Assembly: GCF_016907695.1 (NCBI RefSeq) | Contig: NZ_JAFBCK010000001.1 | Coordinates: 4,390,001 to 4,454,000, forward strand | Length of the DNA stretch: 64,000 nt | Direction: 5' to 3' | Origin: Actinokineospora baliensis | GTDB lineage: Bacteria; Actinomycetota; Actinomycetes; Mycobacteriales; Pseudonocardiaceae | Part shown: positions 1 to 8,412 of the stretch, one piece after another | How the letters are laid out: each line of letters begins with the position of its first letter | Numbering within the stretch: position 1 is the stretch's first letter | Notes under the pieces: generated by a model | What the model was told of the DNA's origin: nothing | The model's input: the letters and a program-made list of their open reading frames with translations, nothing else | Databases searched by the model: none | Translations under genes and position numbers: made by a program

Positions 1-3000
1 CACCGGCCAGTGGTGCGCCGCGGACGACGACGTGCCCGGTGACCAACCCGGCGGCCGCGAAGTCGTCCCACCGGTAGGCCGCGGTGGTCAGCGCCTCGGT
101 CAGCACCGTCGCGGTGGTGTCCGAGTCGACCTCGTAGAGCGAGAGGTCCACCACCCGGTACGGACCGTCCACGCGGTGCCCGTTGATGAGCCTGCCGTCG
201 TAGCGGATGGTGAGCGTGTGCGTGCCCGCGGCGAGGACTTGTTCGTCGCCGCTCCAGCCGATGTCCTTCCCGGTGGCCTCGACGAGCCGCGCGTTGACCG
301 CGTAGGTCCCGGGCCGGGACACGACGACCCGGGCCGCGACGTCGAGCCAGTCGTAGGTCCCGGATCCGTCGGCGTCCACCGGGTGGTCGGTCAGCGAGTC
401 GAGGAACACCCCGCCGCCCGGCCGGAACCCCGCCGCGGGGTAGACCGCCGTCCGGTGGGCCGCCAAGGCGAAGTCGACCTCGCCGGTGTTGTCGCGCAGC
501 ACGACGTTCGACAGCAGGTACGGTCCGTCGACGCCGTGCCGCCGCAGGTCCTCGCCGGGGAAGTCCAACGCCAGGGCGCCCGCGCCCGCGGTCACCGTGC
601 CGGTGGTGGTCGCCGTCGTGATGAACCGACCCGCCGCGTCGAACAACGCGCCGGTCAGCGTGTAGTCGCCCGGCCGGTGGACCGCCACCGCCGCGGTGAC
701 CCGCACCCGGTCCGGTCGCCCGTCACCGTTGCCGTCCGCCGCCACGTCGGTGTAGGTCGCGGGCAGGGTGCCCGGGGGCGGGTCGAACCGCTCGGCGGGG
801 TAGCCGTCGACGGTGTGCTCGACGGCCATCACCGTGGTGTCGGCGGCGTCGACCACCCGCAGCAGCAACCGGAACGCCGACTGCCCGGCGCGGCGCGCGA
901 TCGCCCGCCCGTCGAAGTCCAGCACGGCCTGGCCGGGCGTCGCCGCGGCGGTCGCGGTGCCGATGACCTCCCCGCCCTGGCCGACCAGGGTGCCGCGCAG
1001 GGTGACCTGTCCACTGTCGACGGATCGGACCCGCGTGACCACCCGGAGCAGGTCGAACCCCCCGCTGCCGTCGAGGTCGACACCCGCGGGACTGATGTCG
1101 TGGTCCACTGACACCCGGGGCCGCTGGAAGGCGTCGACCGGGTAGGTGGCCGTCCGGTGCGTGATCGACGAGCTCGCGAAGCGGTCGTCGACCTGGATGG
1201 CCACCGTGTACGGGCCGCCGGTCCCGCGCGCCCACAGCTGTTCGCCCGCGAAGTCGAGCGTGGCGGTCCGTGTCCCGGGTGCGACCGCCAGTTCGCGCTC
1301 GACCACCGCGACCGGGACGTCGCCCGGTGCGACCAGGTCCGCCCGCAGCCGGACCGTGCCCGTCCCGGTCCCGGTGACCGGGACGGTGACCCTGAGCAGT
1401 TCCGCGCCCGCGACCCCGTCGGCGTCCACCAGCGCGTCGGCGGCCGCGCCGATCTCCGCCAGCGCGGTTTGGAACCGCCCGTGGTCGTAGGGTCCCGTGG
1501 TGTGCGTGGCCGCGGCCACCTCGGTGCCGTCGGTGGTGAACAGCCGCACCAGCACAGTGAACGGACCATCCACACCGGACCTCCGGATCGGCGCGCCGGG
1601 GAAGTGGATGGTGGCGGGACCGCCGTCGAGGGTCGTAGTGGGCGCCGGGTTCACCACCGCCTCCGGGTCGACCCGGCCCCGGGCGATCGCCCCACCGCCG
1701 CTGTCAAGCAGGCGGGCGTCGACGGTGTAGGTGCCCGCCGGCGCGGCGATCGGCACCTCCGCGCGCAGGAAGTCCCACTGCCCGTTGGCGTCCAGGTCGA
1801 CTCCGGTGTCGGTGCCCTCGACCGCGAGCGCGGTCACCGGCGCTGTTCGCGGCGCGGGCCCGACCGGTTCGAAAGTGACCAGTGCCCACCCCGTGGCGTT
1901 GCGCACCGTCCCGCCGCCGAGCCGGTAGGTCCGCCCCGGGTTCGCCACCTCGGTACACATGTCCTTGGCGGCGTCGACCTTGCAGAAGACGTTCTGCCGG
2001 TCGAACGCCTCGGTACTCGCGTCACCCACGACGCCGAATGTCGGGTCATACCGCTGACCGCCGTAGACGCCCCAGGTGTGGGAGGCGAACATCCAACGAT
2101 CGGCTGGGCGGCCTACCGGGCCCGCGCTGACCCCCCGGTTGTTGTCCAAAGACCTCGCCTCGGGTTTGAGCATGAAACCCCTGCCGTTGCCGTTGTAGTC
2201 CCGGAGTCCCGCCGGGATCCCGAGGCTGAGCGCCAGGATCTGCCACACCTTCGCGAAGGTGAAGCACTGCCCTTTGTCGCCGGTGCCCTCGAGCAGGGCG
2301 GTGGGCTCCTGCAGGAGCTTGGGATCGCCGTGGTAGATCCAGCCCGGGTGCTGGCGGTGGACGCCGAGGGTCAGGTCGTACACGACCTGCTCAGGCTTGG
2401 TCTTCCCCGCCGCTCCCCACTCGAACGCCTTGTCCAACCAGCCCGTCTTGGGAACCTCGGTGCGGAAGGGGGACGTCACGGGGTTGTCCAACAACACGTA
2501 GACCGAGTGCGTCCTGGTTTCCGTGTGCAGCAGTCGCCCGTCCTTGGAGATCGCGAGCTCGATTCGCAGGACCGCTTTGCCCGTCTCCTGGGGTACTGGT
2601 ACCTCGACCGTGCCGTTCCAGGCCACGACCTCGCGTTCGGCACCGGACTGGACCGTGCCGCCGCTGGAGACGATGGTCCACCGCGCCTGCACCTCCGGTA
2701 TCCAGGTCGGTGTGACGGGCCAGGCCCCGAGCGAGTAGGTGTAGGTGAAGGAGCCGCTGGTCATGCTGTCGGCGATGGGGTCGTCCGCGCTGGGGGCGGT
2801 GAGTGCGCCGGTGGGCGTGAATCCCGTGGCGAAGACCTTGTCCGGGATCACGTCGTTGCTCAGGCCGCGCCGGATCGTGGTGTCTCGGGTCACCTCCGCC
2901 GCGGTCTGCGCGATCGCGAAGCCGAACTCGACCTCCGCCCAGTCGACCTCCACCAGCCAGCAGTCGGTGCCCGCCGCGTCGACGGTCACCTGGAAGGCGT

Positions 3001-3433
3001 TGACCTGCGGGGTGATGACGCCGTTGGGCAACGGGAACGTGTTGGTGCTCCAGCTGTCCGTGTGCCCGGAGAGGGTGCCGACCTCCCGGCCGTTGACCCG
3101 CACGACGTCGACCTCCGGCGCGCAGTTGTTGCCACCCTGCTCGTCGACGTCGAACACCCGCATCCGGAGCAGCGGCGTGGTTGTCGCCACCGCGGCGAAC
3201 CCCCGCATGTCCAGCTCGAACCCGATCACCCCGTCCTTGTACGAGTCGAGATCACCCCCCTCGTCGACCCGCACCGTCGCCCGCTGCCGTGATTCGTCCA
3301 CGCTCACCTGGCTACCCACCGCGCGCGGCACCGCGGCGGGCGGCGCTGGTTCGGCGGCGGGTGCCACCAGTGGTGCGACCGGTAGCAGGAGCATGGCCAG
3401 CACTGCGGAAACCCAACGCGCTCGACGACCCAC
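1..3433 (-). CDS. Secreted transglutaminase-like protein with repeated C-terminal domains (3' end cut by window)
   Basis: The frame is open from a GTG at 3433 to the left window edge, so 1144 codons are visible and the C-terminus is missing. The start is chosen because an AAGGGG ribosome site lies 8 bases upstream; another in-frame GTG is at 3442. The N-terminus has two Arg pairs and then a hydrophobic stretch ending in Ala-rich sequence, a signal peptide. A transglutaminase-like triad is readable: Cys390 in GQCFTFAKV, His452 in FASHTWG and Asp463 in RYDPTFG. From about residue 545 onward there are about five repeats of roughly 115-120 residues. Most carry an Asp-rich loop such as DLDGSGGFD, which resembles calcium-binding loops, and several end in a GVDGPY-type motif. 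The family suggests an exported peptidase or cross-linking enzyme with beta-sandwich repeats; the substrate is unknown. Confidence 0.8.
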   Translation of the reverse strand, partial: MGRRARWVSAVLAMLLLPVAPLVAPAAEPAPPAAVPRAVGSQVSVDESRQRATVRVDEGGDLDSYKDGVIGFELDMRGFAAVATTTPLLRMRVFDVDEQGGNNCAPEVDVVRVNGREVGTLSGHTDSWSTNTFPLPNGVITPQVNAFQVTVDAAGTDCWLVEVDWAEVEFGFAIAQTAAEVTRDTTIRRGLSNDVIPDKVFATGFTPTGALTAPSADDPIADSMTSGSFTYTYSLGAWPVTPTWIPEVQARWTIVSSGGTVQSGAEREVVAWNGTVEVPVPQETGKAVLRIELAISKDGRLLHTETRTHSVYVLLDNPVTSPFRTEVPKTGWLDKAFEWGAAGKTKPEQVVYDLTLGVHRQHPGWIYHGDPKLLQEPTALLEGTGDKGQCFTFAKVWQILALSLGIPAGLRDYNGNGRGFMLKPEARSLDNNRGVSAGPVGRPADRWMFASHTWGVYGGQRYDPTFGVVGDASTEAFDRQNVFCKVDAAKDMCTEVANPGRTYRLGGGTVRNATGWALVTFEPVGPAPRTAPVTALAVEGTDTGVDLDANGQWDFLRAEVPIAAPAGTYTVDARLLDSGGGAIARGRVDPEAVVNPAPTTTLDGGPATIHFPGAPIRRSGVDGPFTVLVRLFTTDGTEVAAATHTTGPYDHGRFQTALAEIGAAADALVDADGVAGAELLRVTVPVTGTGTGTVRLRADLVAPGDVPVAVVERELAVAPGTRTATLDFAGEQLWARGTGGPYTVAIQVDDRFASSSITHRTATYPVDAFQRPRVSVDHDISPAGVDLDGSGGFDLLRVVTRVRSVDSGQVTLRGTLVGQGGEVIGTATAAATPGQAVLDFDGRAIARRAGQSAFRLLLRVVDAADTTVMAVEHTVDGYPAERFDPPPGTLPATYTDVAADGNGDGRPDRVRVTAAVAVHRPGDYTLTGALFDAAGRFITTATTTGTVTAGAGALALDFPGEDLRRHGVDGPYLLSNVVLRDNTGEVDFALAAHRTAVYPAAGFRPGGGVFLDSLTDHPVDADGSGTYDWLDVAARVVVSRPGTYAVNARLVEATGKDIGWSGDEQVLAAGTHTLTIRYDGRLINGHRVDGPYRVVDLSLYEVDSDTTATVLTEALTTAAYRWDDFAAAGLVTGHVVVRGAPLAG

Positions 3434-3618
3434 GATCGCCACCCCTTGTCCGACAACGGAAACCCGCGCTACGCACCGCTTCCGTCGCCGACGCCCAACC
3501 GCTCGTGAGCCCGCGATCCGAACCTCACACGAACGCACCAAGGTCCACCCCGCGTCGCGGAGCGGAGAACGGCGCGGCGGTGAACGGGATGCGGCCAACC
3601 GCCCAACGGGTTAGGGGG

Positions 3619-4167
3619 CTAGCGGCCCGCCTTGGCCGCCTTGAGTTGGCGGTGGAGTTCGGGGTGGGGGTCCCGGTCGCCGGGGAAGAGGAGGGCGGTG
3701 GAGTCGGGGGTGCGCAGGACCAGGACGGGGTCGCCGACGCGGGGGATGTGGACGGGGCTGAAGGGGCGGGTGAGGGTGGTGGGGCCGCCGGGGTGGGTGA
3801 CGGTGACGGTGACCTTCACCGTCGAGTCGCCTCCGCCGCCTGCGTCCTCGGTCGCGGTGACTTCTCCGGTGTAGCGGGTTCCGTGGGCGATCAGCGCGGC
3901 CACCAGCGGGGTGTAGTGGGCCCGCTCGCGTTTGCCGCTGATCACCAGCCAGGTGCCCAGCAGCGCGGTGAGCAAGAGGTACGCGCCGATGCCGACGAGC
4001 AGCCAGTTGGTCCCCGGTGCGCCCGCGAGCACCAGCGCCAGGCCCGCGCCGAACAGGGCGGTCAGCAGTCCGTACTGGACCAGGGCGACCAGCCGTCGGC
4101 GCTGTGCCGAGGGCGGGGGTGGCTGGGGGAGGTCGCGGGGGTCGGTGGGGAGTTGGAGCTCGGCCAT
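3619..4167 (-). CDS. Two-TM membrane protein of unknown function
   Basis: This 182-residue protein starts at ATG 4167 and ends at TAG 3619. A Pro-rich cytoplasmic N-terminus (about residues 1-25) is followed by two hydrophobic helices at about residues 28-50 and 55-77. The remaining 100 or so residues are soluble and rich in beta-prone Val/Thr segments, resembling small DUF3592-like membrane proteins, although I do not assign it to that family firmly. It lies divergently from the ArsR-type regulator at 4270, sharing a 102-bp intergenic region that holds a palindromic operator, so it could be under the same repressor. The 185 bp between its stop and the next minus-strand gene (3434-3618) hold no visible gene or hairpin. 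Confidence 0.75.
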   Translation of the reverse strand: MAELQLPTDPRDLPQPPPPSAQRRRLVALVQYGLLTALFGAGLALVLAGAPGTNWLLVGIGAYLLLTALLGTWLVISGKRERAHYTPLVAALIAHGTRYTGEVTATEDAGGGGDSTVKVTVTVTHPGGPTTLTRPFSPVHIPRVGDPVLVLRTPDSTALLFPGDRDPHPELHRQLKAAKAGR

Positions 4168-4225
4168 GGCGGGAGCACATCACGCCCGAGGGTGGGGGCT
4201 TGACCCGGGCCGGGCCGTCGTGGAT

Positions 4226-4259
4226 TCTGAAAGAAGAATTTCGAAAGACTTCTTTCAGA
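4226..4259. promoter_or_regulatory. 34-bp near-perfect palindromic operator of the ArsR-type regulator
   Basis: Two perfect 11-bp arms (TCTGAAAGAAG at 4226-4236 and its complement at 4249-4259) flank a central TTTCGAAA palindrome (4239-4246) on the same dyad axis. Only two base pairs of the whole 34-bp element mismatch. It ends 10 bases before the ATG of the regulator and is AT-rich in a GC-rich genome. This placement is typical of autorepression by ArsR-family dimers. Confidence 0.8.
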
Positions 4260-4269
4260 TCGGAGGATC

Positions 4270-4857
4270 ATGGCCGAGCTGCCACCGCGGCTGCGGGTGC
4301 GGGACGTGGAGTTGATGCGGGCGCTGGCGCACCCGTTGCGGACGGCGCTGCTGAGCTACCTGATGGCGGTGGGGCAGCGCACAGCCAGTGAGTGCGCGGC
4401 CGCGGTGGACTCTTCCGCGTCGAATTGCAGTTGGCACCTGCGGCAGTTGCAGAAGTGGGGGCTGGTCGAGTCGGTGCCGGGCACCGACGGCCGGGAGCGG
4501 CCGTGGCGGGCGACGCAGGTCGGGCTGGAGATCGGCGAGTTCGACACCGACGGGGCCACGCGGGCCGCCCAGGTCGCGGCGTTCGGGGCGACGCTGGGCA
4601 ACGAGCAACTGCTCACCCAGCGCTACCTGGACACCATGGGCGAGATGGACCCCGAGTGGCGGCGCGCGTCCCAGCTCAACCAGTACTCGCTGCGGGTCAC
4701 CCCCGATGAGCTGTCCGCCCTGCACGCCGCCATCGATGCCCTGGTCAGGCCCTATGTGTCCACCATCCGCACCGACGCCCCCGAGCAGGCCCGCCCGGTG
4801 CAGGCCAGCTGGCGGGCGTTCCTGCGGGTCGAGGCCGACGGGCGGCCCAGTCGATGA
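4270..4857 (+). CDS. ArsR-type winged-helix transcriptional regulator
   Basis: This 195-residue protein begins at ATG 4270 behind a CGGAGG ribosome site. Residues about 10-85 form a winged helix-turn-helix of ArsR type: a helix around LMRALAHPLRTALLSYL, a recognition region around SASNCSWHLRQLQKWGLV and a wing ending in RERPWRAT. The C-terminal half is helical, with no cysteine metal-site cluster, so it is unlikely to be a classical metal sensor and probably senses a small molecule. Its TGA overlaps the ATG of the downstream MFS gene (ATGA), so regulator and exporter are co-translated. The palindrome at 4226-4259 is its probable operator. The expected role is local repression of the exporter until its substrate appears. 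Confidence 0.88.
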   Translation: MAELPPRLRVRDVELMRALAHPLRTALLSYLMAVGQRTASECAAAVDSSASNCSWHLRQLQKWGLVESVPGTDGRERPWRATQVGLEIGEFDTDGATRAAQVAAFGATLGNEQLLTQRYLDTMGEMDPEWRRASQLNQYSLRVTPDELSALHAAIDALVRPYVSTIRTDAPEQARPVQASWRAFLRVEADGRPSR

Positions 4858-6125
4858 GGGATCTGCTGCGCCGGGGCCCGTTCGTCCGATTGTGGGCCGC
4901 TGGGTTGTTCGAGGAGGCCGCGGAGTGGATGGCCCAGGTCGCGCTGCCGGTCCACATCTACCAGAGCACCGGGTCGGCAGGGTCGACCGCGCTGGCCATG
5001 GTGGCCGGGCTGCTGCCGACGGTCCTGCTCAGCCCGGTCACCGGCGTGCTGGTGGACCGCTGGGACCGGCGCCGGGTGCTGCTCGGGGTCTGCCTGCTGC
5101 AGGCGGCCGTGTTGCTCCCGTTGCTGGTGGGACACGGGGCCGTGCTCGTGATCGCCGTGCTCGTGGCCCAGTCCGCCGTCGCGTCGGTGTTCGAGCCAAC
5201 CAGGTCGGCGATGGTCCCCGCGCTGGTCCCGGTCGGCCGGTTGACGGCCGCGAACGCGTTGATGGGGTTCAACAGCAGCGTGGCTCGCTTGGTGGGCAGC
5301 GCCTTGGGCGGCATCGTTCTCGGCGTGTTCGGCCTGCAGTGGGTGATCGTCGGTGCCCTGGTCGCGCTGCTCGCCGCCGCGGCGTTGTTGTTGTCCGCGA
5401 TGCCCGGCTCCTCGGTGGCCCCGGTTCGGTCTCCCGTGTTGCGTGAATGGCTCGCGGGTGTGGGGGAGTTCCGACGCGGTCCACTTCGGACACTTGGGGT
5501 CACCTTGGTGCTGGTTTCGCTCGCCCAGGGGATGTTCCTCGTCCTGTTCGTGGTGTTCGTGACCGGTCCGCTCGGCGCCGGGGAGGCCGAAGTCGGCCTG
5601 TTGCGCGGTGTCCAGGCGATCGGCGGGCTCGCCGCGGGCATCGCGCTCGCGACGATGGCGCGCCGTGCCAGCCCGCGCGGTCTCCTCGGCTGGGGCGGTC
5701 TGGCGTTCGGGTCGCTGTGCGCGGTCATGTGGAACCTGCCCGCCGTCAGCACCGAGATCTGGCTCTACACCGGACTGTTCGTCGCCCTCGGCGCTCCGGC
5801 CGTCGTCGCGACGACCGGATCACTGACCCTCCTGCAGTCCGCCGCCCCCGCCGATCGCGCGGGCCGCGTCCTGACCACCGCCTTCGCCACCATGGCCGCG
5901 TTCCAGGCGGCAGGCATGCTCGCGGCGGGTGCCCTGGTCGAGACCTGGGACCTCGGTGTCCTGCTCAACGTGCAGGCCGCGCTGCTCGTGGCCGCGGGCG
6001 TGATCCCCTTCCTCGGGCTGCGCGCGACTACGACGGCAGGTAGCGGGGTGCTCGCCGAACCGGGTTCGCCTTCTCGAACGCCGCTGCCAGCGCGAGCGAC
6101 TTCGCGTCAGCCCAGCGCGCGGTGA
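4854..6125 (+). CDS. MFS exporter (MDR-type)
   Basis: This is a 423-residue polytopic membrane protein with about 10-12 hydrophobic segments. The MFS motif A variant GVLVDRWDRRRVL lies in the loop after the second helix (about residues 63-75). It is translationally coupled to the ArsR-type regulator (ATGA overlap), the classic layout of a substrate-inducible efflux pump. Drug or metabolite export by proton antiport is inferred from the family; no substrate can be read from the sequence. The last 33 codons lie opposite the 3' end of the amidase gene. That tail (after GLRATTTAG) is low-complexity Pro/Ser/Arg sequence unlike the rest, so the gene seems to run on into the convergent neighbour. 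Confidence 0.88.
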   Translation: MRDLLRRGPFVRLWAAGLFEEAAEWMAQVALPVHIYQSTGSAGSTALAMVAGLLPTVLLSPVTGVLVDRWDRRRVLLGVCLLQAAVLLPLLVGHGAVLVIAVLVAQSAVASVFEPTRSAMVPALVPVGRLTAANALMGFNSSVARLVGSALGGIVLGVFGLQWVIVGALVALLAAAALLLSAMPGSSVAPVRSPVLREWLAGVGEFRRGPLRTLGVTLVLVSLAQGMFLVLFVVFVTGPLGAGEAEVGLLRGVQAIGGLAAGIALATMARRASPRGLLGWGGLAFGSLCAVMWNLPAVSTEIWLYTGLFVALGAPAVVATTGSLTLLQSAAPADRAGRVLTTAFATMAAFQAAGMLAAGALVETWDLGVLLNVQAALLVAAGVIPFLGLRATTTAGSGVLAEPGSPSRTPLPARATSRQPSAR

Positions 6126-7575
6126 TGAACGACAGCCCCACCGGCAATTCGCCCACGTAGCCCGCCGGGACGGTGGTCGACGGGTAGCCCGCGACGGCGG
6201 CCGGGGTCGACGAGCCCAGGACGTAGGCGTCGCCGTTCTCGTAGTCGGTCAGCCAGGCCGGGCTGTTCGTCGGGGCGACGATGGCGTCCAAGCGGTGGGC
6301 GGCGAGTGTCTCGTCGATCGAGCGGCGCGCCAGGGAAGTCGCCTTCGCCCGCTGCTGCCGGTAGGCCGGGTCGTCCGGCCCCGGAGCGGTCGCGGCCTGC
6401 TCGAAGAGTTCCTGGCCGAACTTGCTGAGCTCCACCGGGTCGCGGCGGTTGAAGTCGATGAGCCCCTGGATCGTCTGCGGGGCCTGGGGCCGGTGCCGGA
6501 GGTAGATCGGGAGGTCGCGGGCGATCTCGGTGATCAGCGCGGGGTACTCGACCTCGCCGATCTCGGCCTGGTACGGCAGATCCACCTCGACCACCGTGGC
6601 ACCCTGGGCGCGCAACGTGGCCGCGGCCCGCTCGACGATCCGGTCCACGTCCTTGTCGATGCCCGCCAAGCGCCAGAGGCCGATGCGGGTGCCGCGGAGC
6701 GCGCCGGGGCGTAGTGCGCAGGTGTAGTCCTTGGGCTGGGTGCTCGGGTAGGCCAAGGTGGCCGCGTCCGTGCGGTCGCGGCCTTGGAGAACGGACAGGA
6801 CAATCGCCGCGTCTTCGACGTTTCGGGCCATAGGGCCCGCCGTGTCCTGTTCCAAGGAGAGGGGCACGACGCCACTACGGCTGACCAGGCCAAGGCTCGG
6901 CTTGTGCCCGACGATCCCGTTGGCGGCCGCCGGGCAGACGATCGAGCCGTCGGTCTCCGTGCCAATGGCCACCTGGGCCAGGCTTGCCGCGATACCCGCA
7001 CCCGAGCCCGACGACGAACCGCACGGGTTGCGGTCGAGGACGTACGGGTTGTTGGTCTGCCCACCCACACCGGACCAACCGGACGTCGAGTGGGTCGAGC
7101 GGAAGTTAGCCCACTCAGACAGGTTGGCCTTGCCGAGCACAATGGCGCCGCCGTCGCGTAGGCGCGACACCAACGTGGCGTCCGCTGACGGAGGAGCGCC
7201 CAGCAGTGCACGCGAACCGGCCGTAGTGATGAGTCCACGCGTGTCGATGTTGTCCTTAAGAAGGACCGGAATGCCCTCTAGTGGGCCCCGAGCCTGACCG
7301 CGCTTGCGGCGGTGGTCGCTCTCACGCGCCTGGGCCAAGGCAGTGCTGTCGACCTTCAAGACCGCGTTGACCTTCTTGTCCACGGTCCGGATCCGGTCCA
7401 GGTAGGCCTGGGTCAAGCGCACCGAGGTGAGAGCGCCGCGGTCCATGAGCCGTTGGAGTTGGGGGATCGTCGCCCGGTCGAGGTCGAACCCGAGGGAGGC
7501 CGTCGCGACGGGGCCCGGGATGACCGAGACCAGCACCGCGAGGCTGAGGACCGCCAGCATCTGCTTCACGCGCAC
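6028..7575 (-). CDS. Secreted amidase signature family hydrolase
   Basis: This 515-residue protein starts at GTG 7575; an internal ATG at residue 6 is an alternative. A signal peptide spans about residues 1-26. The amidase signature Ser-cisSer-Lys triad is visible: Lys107 in VLLKDNID, the cis-Ser around 187-188 in CGSSSGSGA, and the nucleophile Ser211 in GTETDGSI. The family hydrolyses C-N amide bonds in small amides, peptides or acyl amino acids; the export signal puts this one outside the cell. It is convergent with the MFS gene and overlaps it by 98 bp, and it is divergent from the eCIS operon, with 159 bp between them. Confidence 0.88.
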   Translation of the reverse strand: MRVKQMLAVLSLAVLVSVIPGPVATASLGFDLDRATIPQLQRLMDRGALTSVRLTQAYLDRIRTVDKKVNAVLKVDSTALAQARESDHRRKRGQARGPLEGIPVLLKDNIDTRGLITTAGSRALLGAPPSADATLVSRLRDGGAIVLGKANLSEWANFRSTHSTSGWSGVGGQTNNPYVLDRNPCGSSSGSGAGIAASLAQVAIGTETDGSIVCPAAANGIVGHKPSLGLVSRSGVVPLSLEQDTAGPMARNVEDAAIVLSVLQGRDRTDAATLAYPSTQPKDYTCALRPGALRGTRIGLWRLAGIDKDVDRIVERAAATLRAQGATVVEVDLPYQAEIGEVEYPALITEIARDLPIYLRHRPQAPQTIQGLIDFNRRDPVELSKFGQELFEQAATAPGPDDPAYRQQRAKATSLARRSIDETLAAHRLDAIVAPTNSPAWLTDYENGDAYVLGSSTPAAVAGYPSTTVPAGYVGELPVGLSFITARWADAKSLALAAAFEKANPVRRAPRYLPS

Positions 7576-7734
7576 CCGCGTGATTCAAACCGGGCCCGCG
7601 ACCCACGTCAACGACTCCCAATTGCCCGTTGGGGTAGCCGCCCGTTCCCCCACGGACGGCGGTGCACGGCTGTCGGGCCGCCACCGCGGCGCGCGATAGT
7701 CGATCGCAGGTCAGCACATGCGCGGGGAGGCACG

Positions 7735-8412
7735 GTGATTCACGAGGTCGACCTGTGCCTGCGGCGACTGGTCCGCGACGACCCGCTTCTGGGCGGGGAA
7801 GTGGACGTCGCCTTCGAGGCACCCACCAAGGACTGGGCATCACGCCGCAACGCACCCACGGTCAACGTCTACCTCTATGACGTCCGCGAGGACATGCGCC
7901 GTAGGCAGCGCGGACTGCACAACGAGTACGTCAACGGCGTAGTGACCGCCCGACACCTCCCACCCCGGTACTTCAAACTCTCCTACCTCGTCACGGCGTG
8001 GACCCAGCGCCCCGAAGACGAGCACCGCCTCCTCGCCTCGCTGCTCAGCAGGTTCTTGCGCTACGAGGCCATCCCCGCGGACCTCCTCGAAGGCACCCTC
8101 GCCGAGCTGGGGCTCCCCCTCCCGATGACGGTGGCCCTCCCGCCACCCGAGGACCGCGCCTTCGCTGACGTGTGGACAGCGCTGGGGGGTGAACTCAAGC
8201 CCTCACTCGACATCGTGGTGTCCGCACCCATGGAGACCGGGCGGGTGTTCCCCGCGGGCCCGCCCGCCAGCGAAGGCGTGCGCCTCACCGTCGGCGGTGG
8301 CGACGGCAGCGGCGGCGACACGGTCGAGCACAACGTGCCCGGCGACGCCGCTCCCGGGCACGTGCCCGACCGGGTCGCCATGACCAGGGTCCGGAGGGGG
8401 AGCAGTGACTGA
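7735..8412 (+). CDS. eCIS DUF4255 (Pvc16-like) cap protein
   Basis: This 225-residue protein starts at GTG 7735 behind GGGGAGG. The N-terminal region (about residues 1-180) shows the DUF4255 pattern: a short helical start, NAPTVNVYLYDVREDMRRRQ, PPRYFKLSYLVTAWT and the helix HRLLASLLSRFLRYEAIP. In Afp/PVC-type particles this family caps or terminates the sheath-tube assembly at the distal end. The C-terminal tail (about 185-225) is Gly/Asp-rich and probably disordered. It is the first gene of the eCIS operon, and its TGA overlaps the GTG of the ATPase gene by 8 bases. The function of this copy is inferred from family and context. Confidence 0.88.
   Translation: MIHEVDLCLRRLVRDDPLLGGEVDVAFEAPTKDWASRRNAPTVNVYLYDVREDMRRRQRGLHNEYVNGVVTARHLPPRYFKLSYLVTAWTQRPEDEHRLLASLLSRFLRYEAIPADLLEGTLAELGLPLPMTVALPPPEDRAFADVWTALGGELKPSLDIVVSAPMETGRVFPAGPPASEGVRLTVGGGDGSGGDTVEHNVPGDAAPGHVPDRVAMTRVRRGSSD

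Noticed and set aside
1157..3292. A 711-codon open frame on the plus strand opposite the transglutaminase-like gene
   Set aside because: It is an Arg/Gly/Val-rich shadow frame created by high third-position GC; the minus-strand frame has a signal peptide, catalytic triad and domain repeats.
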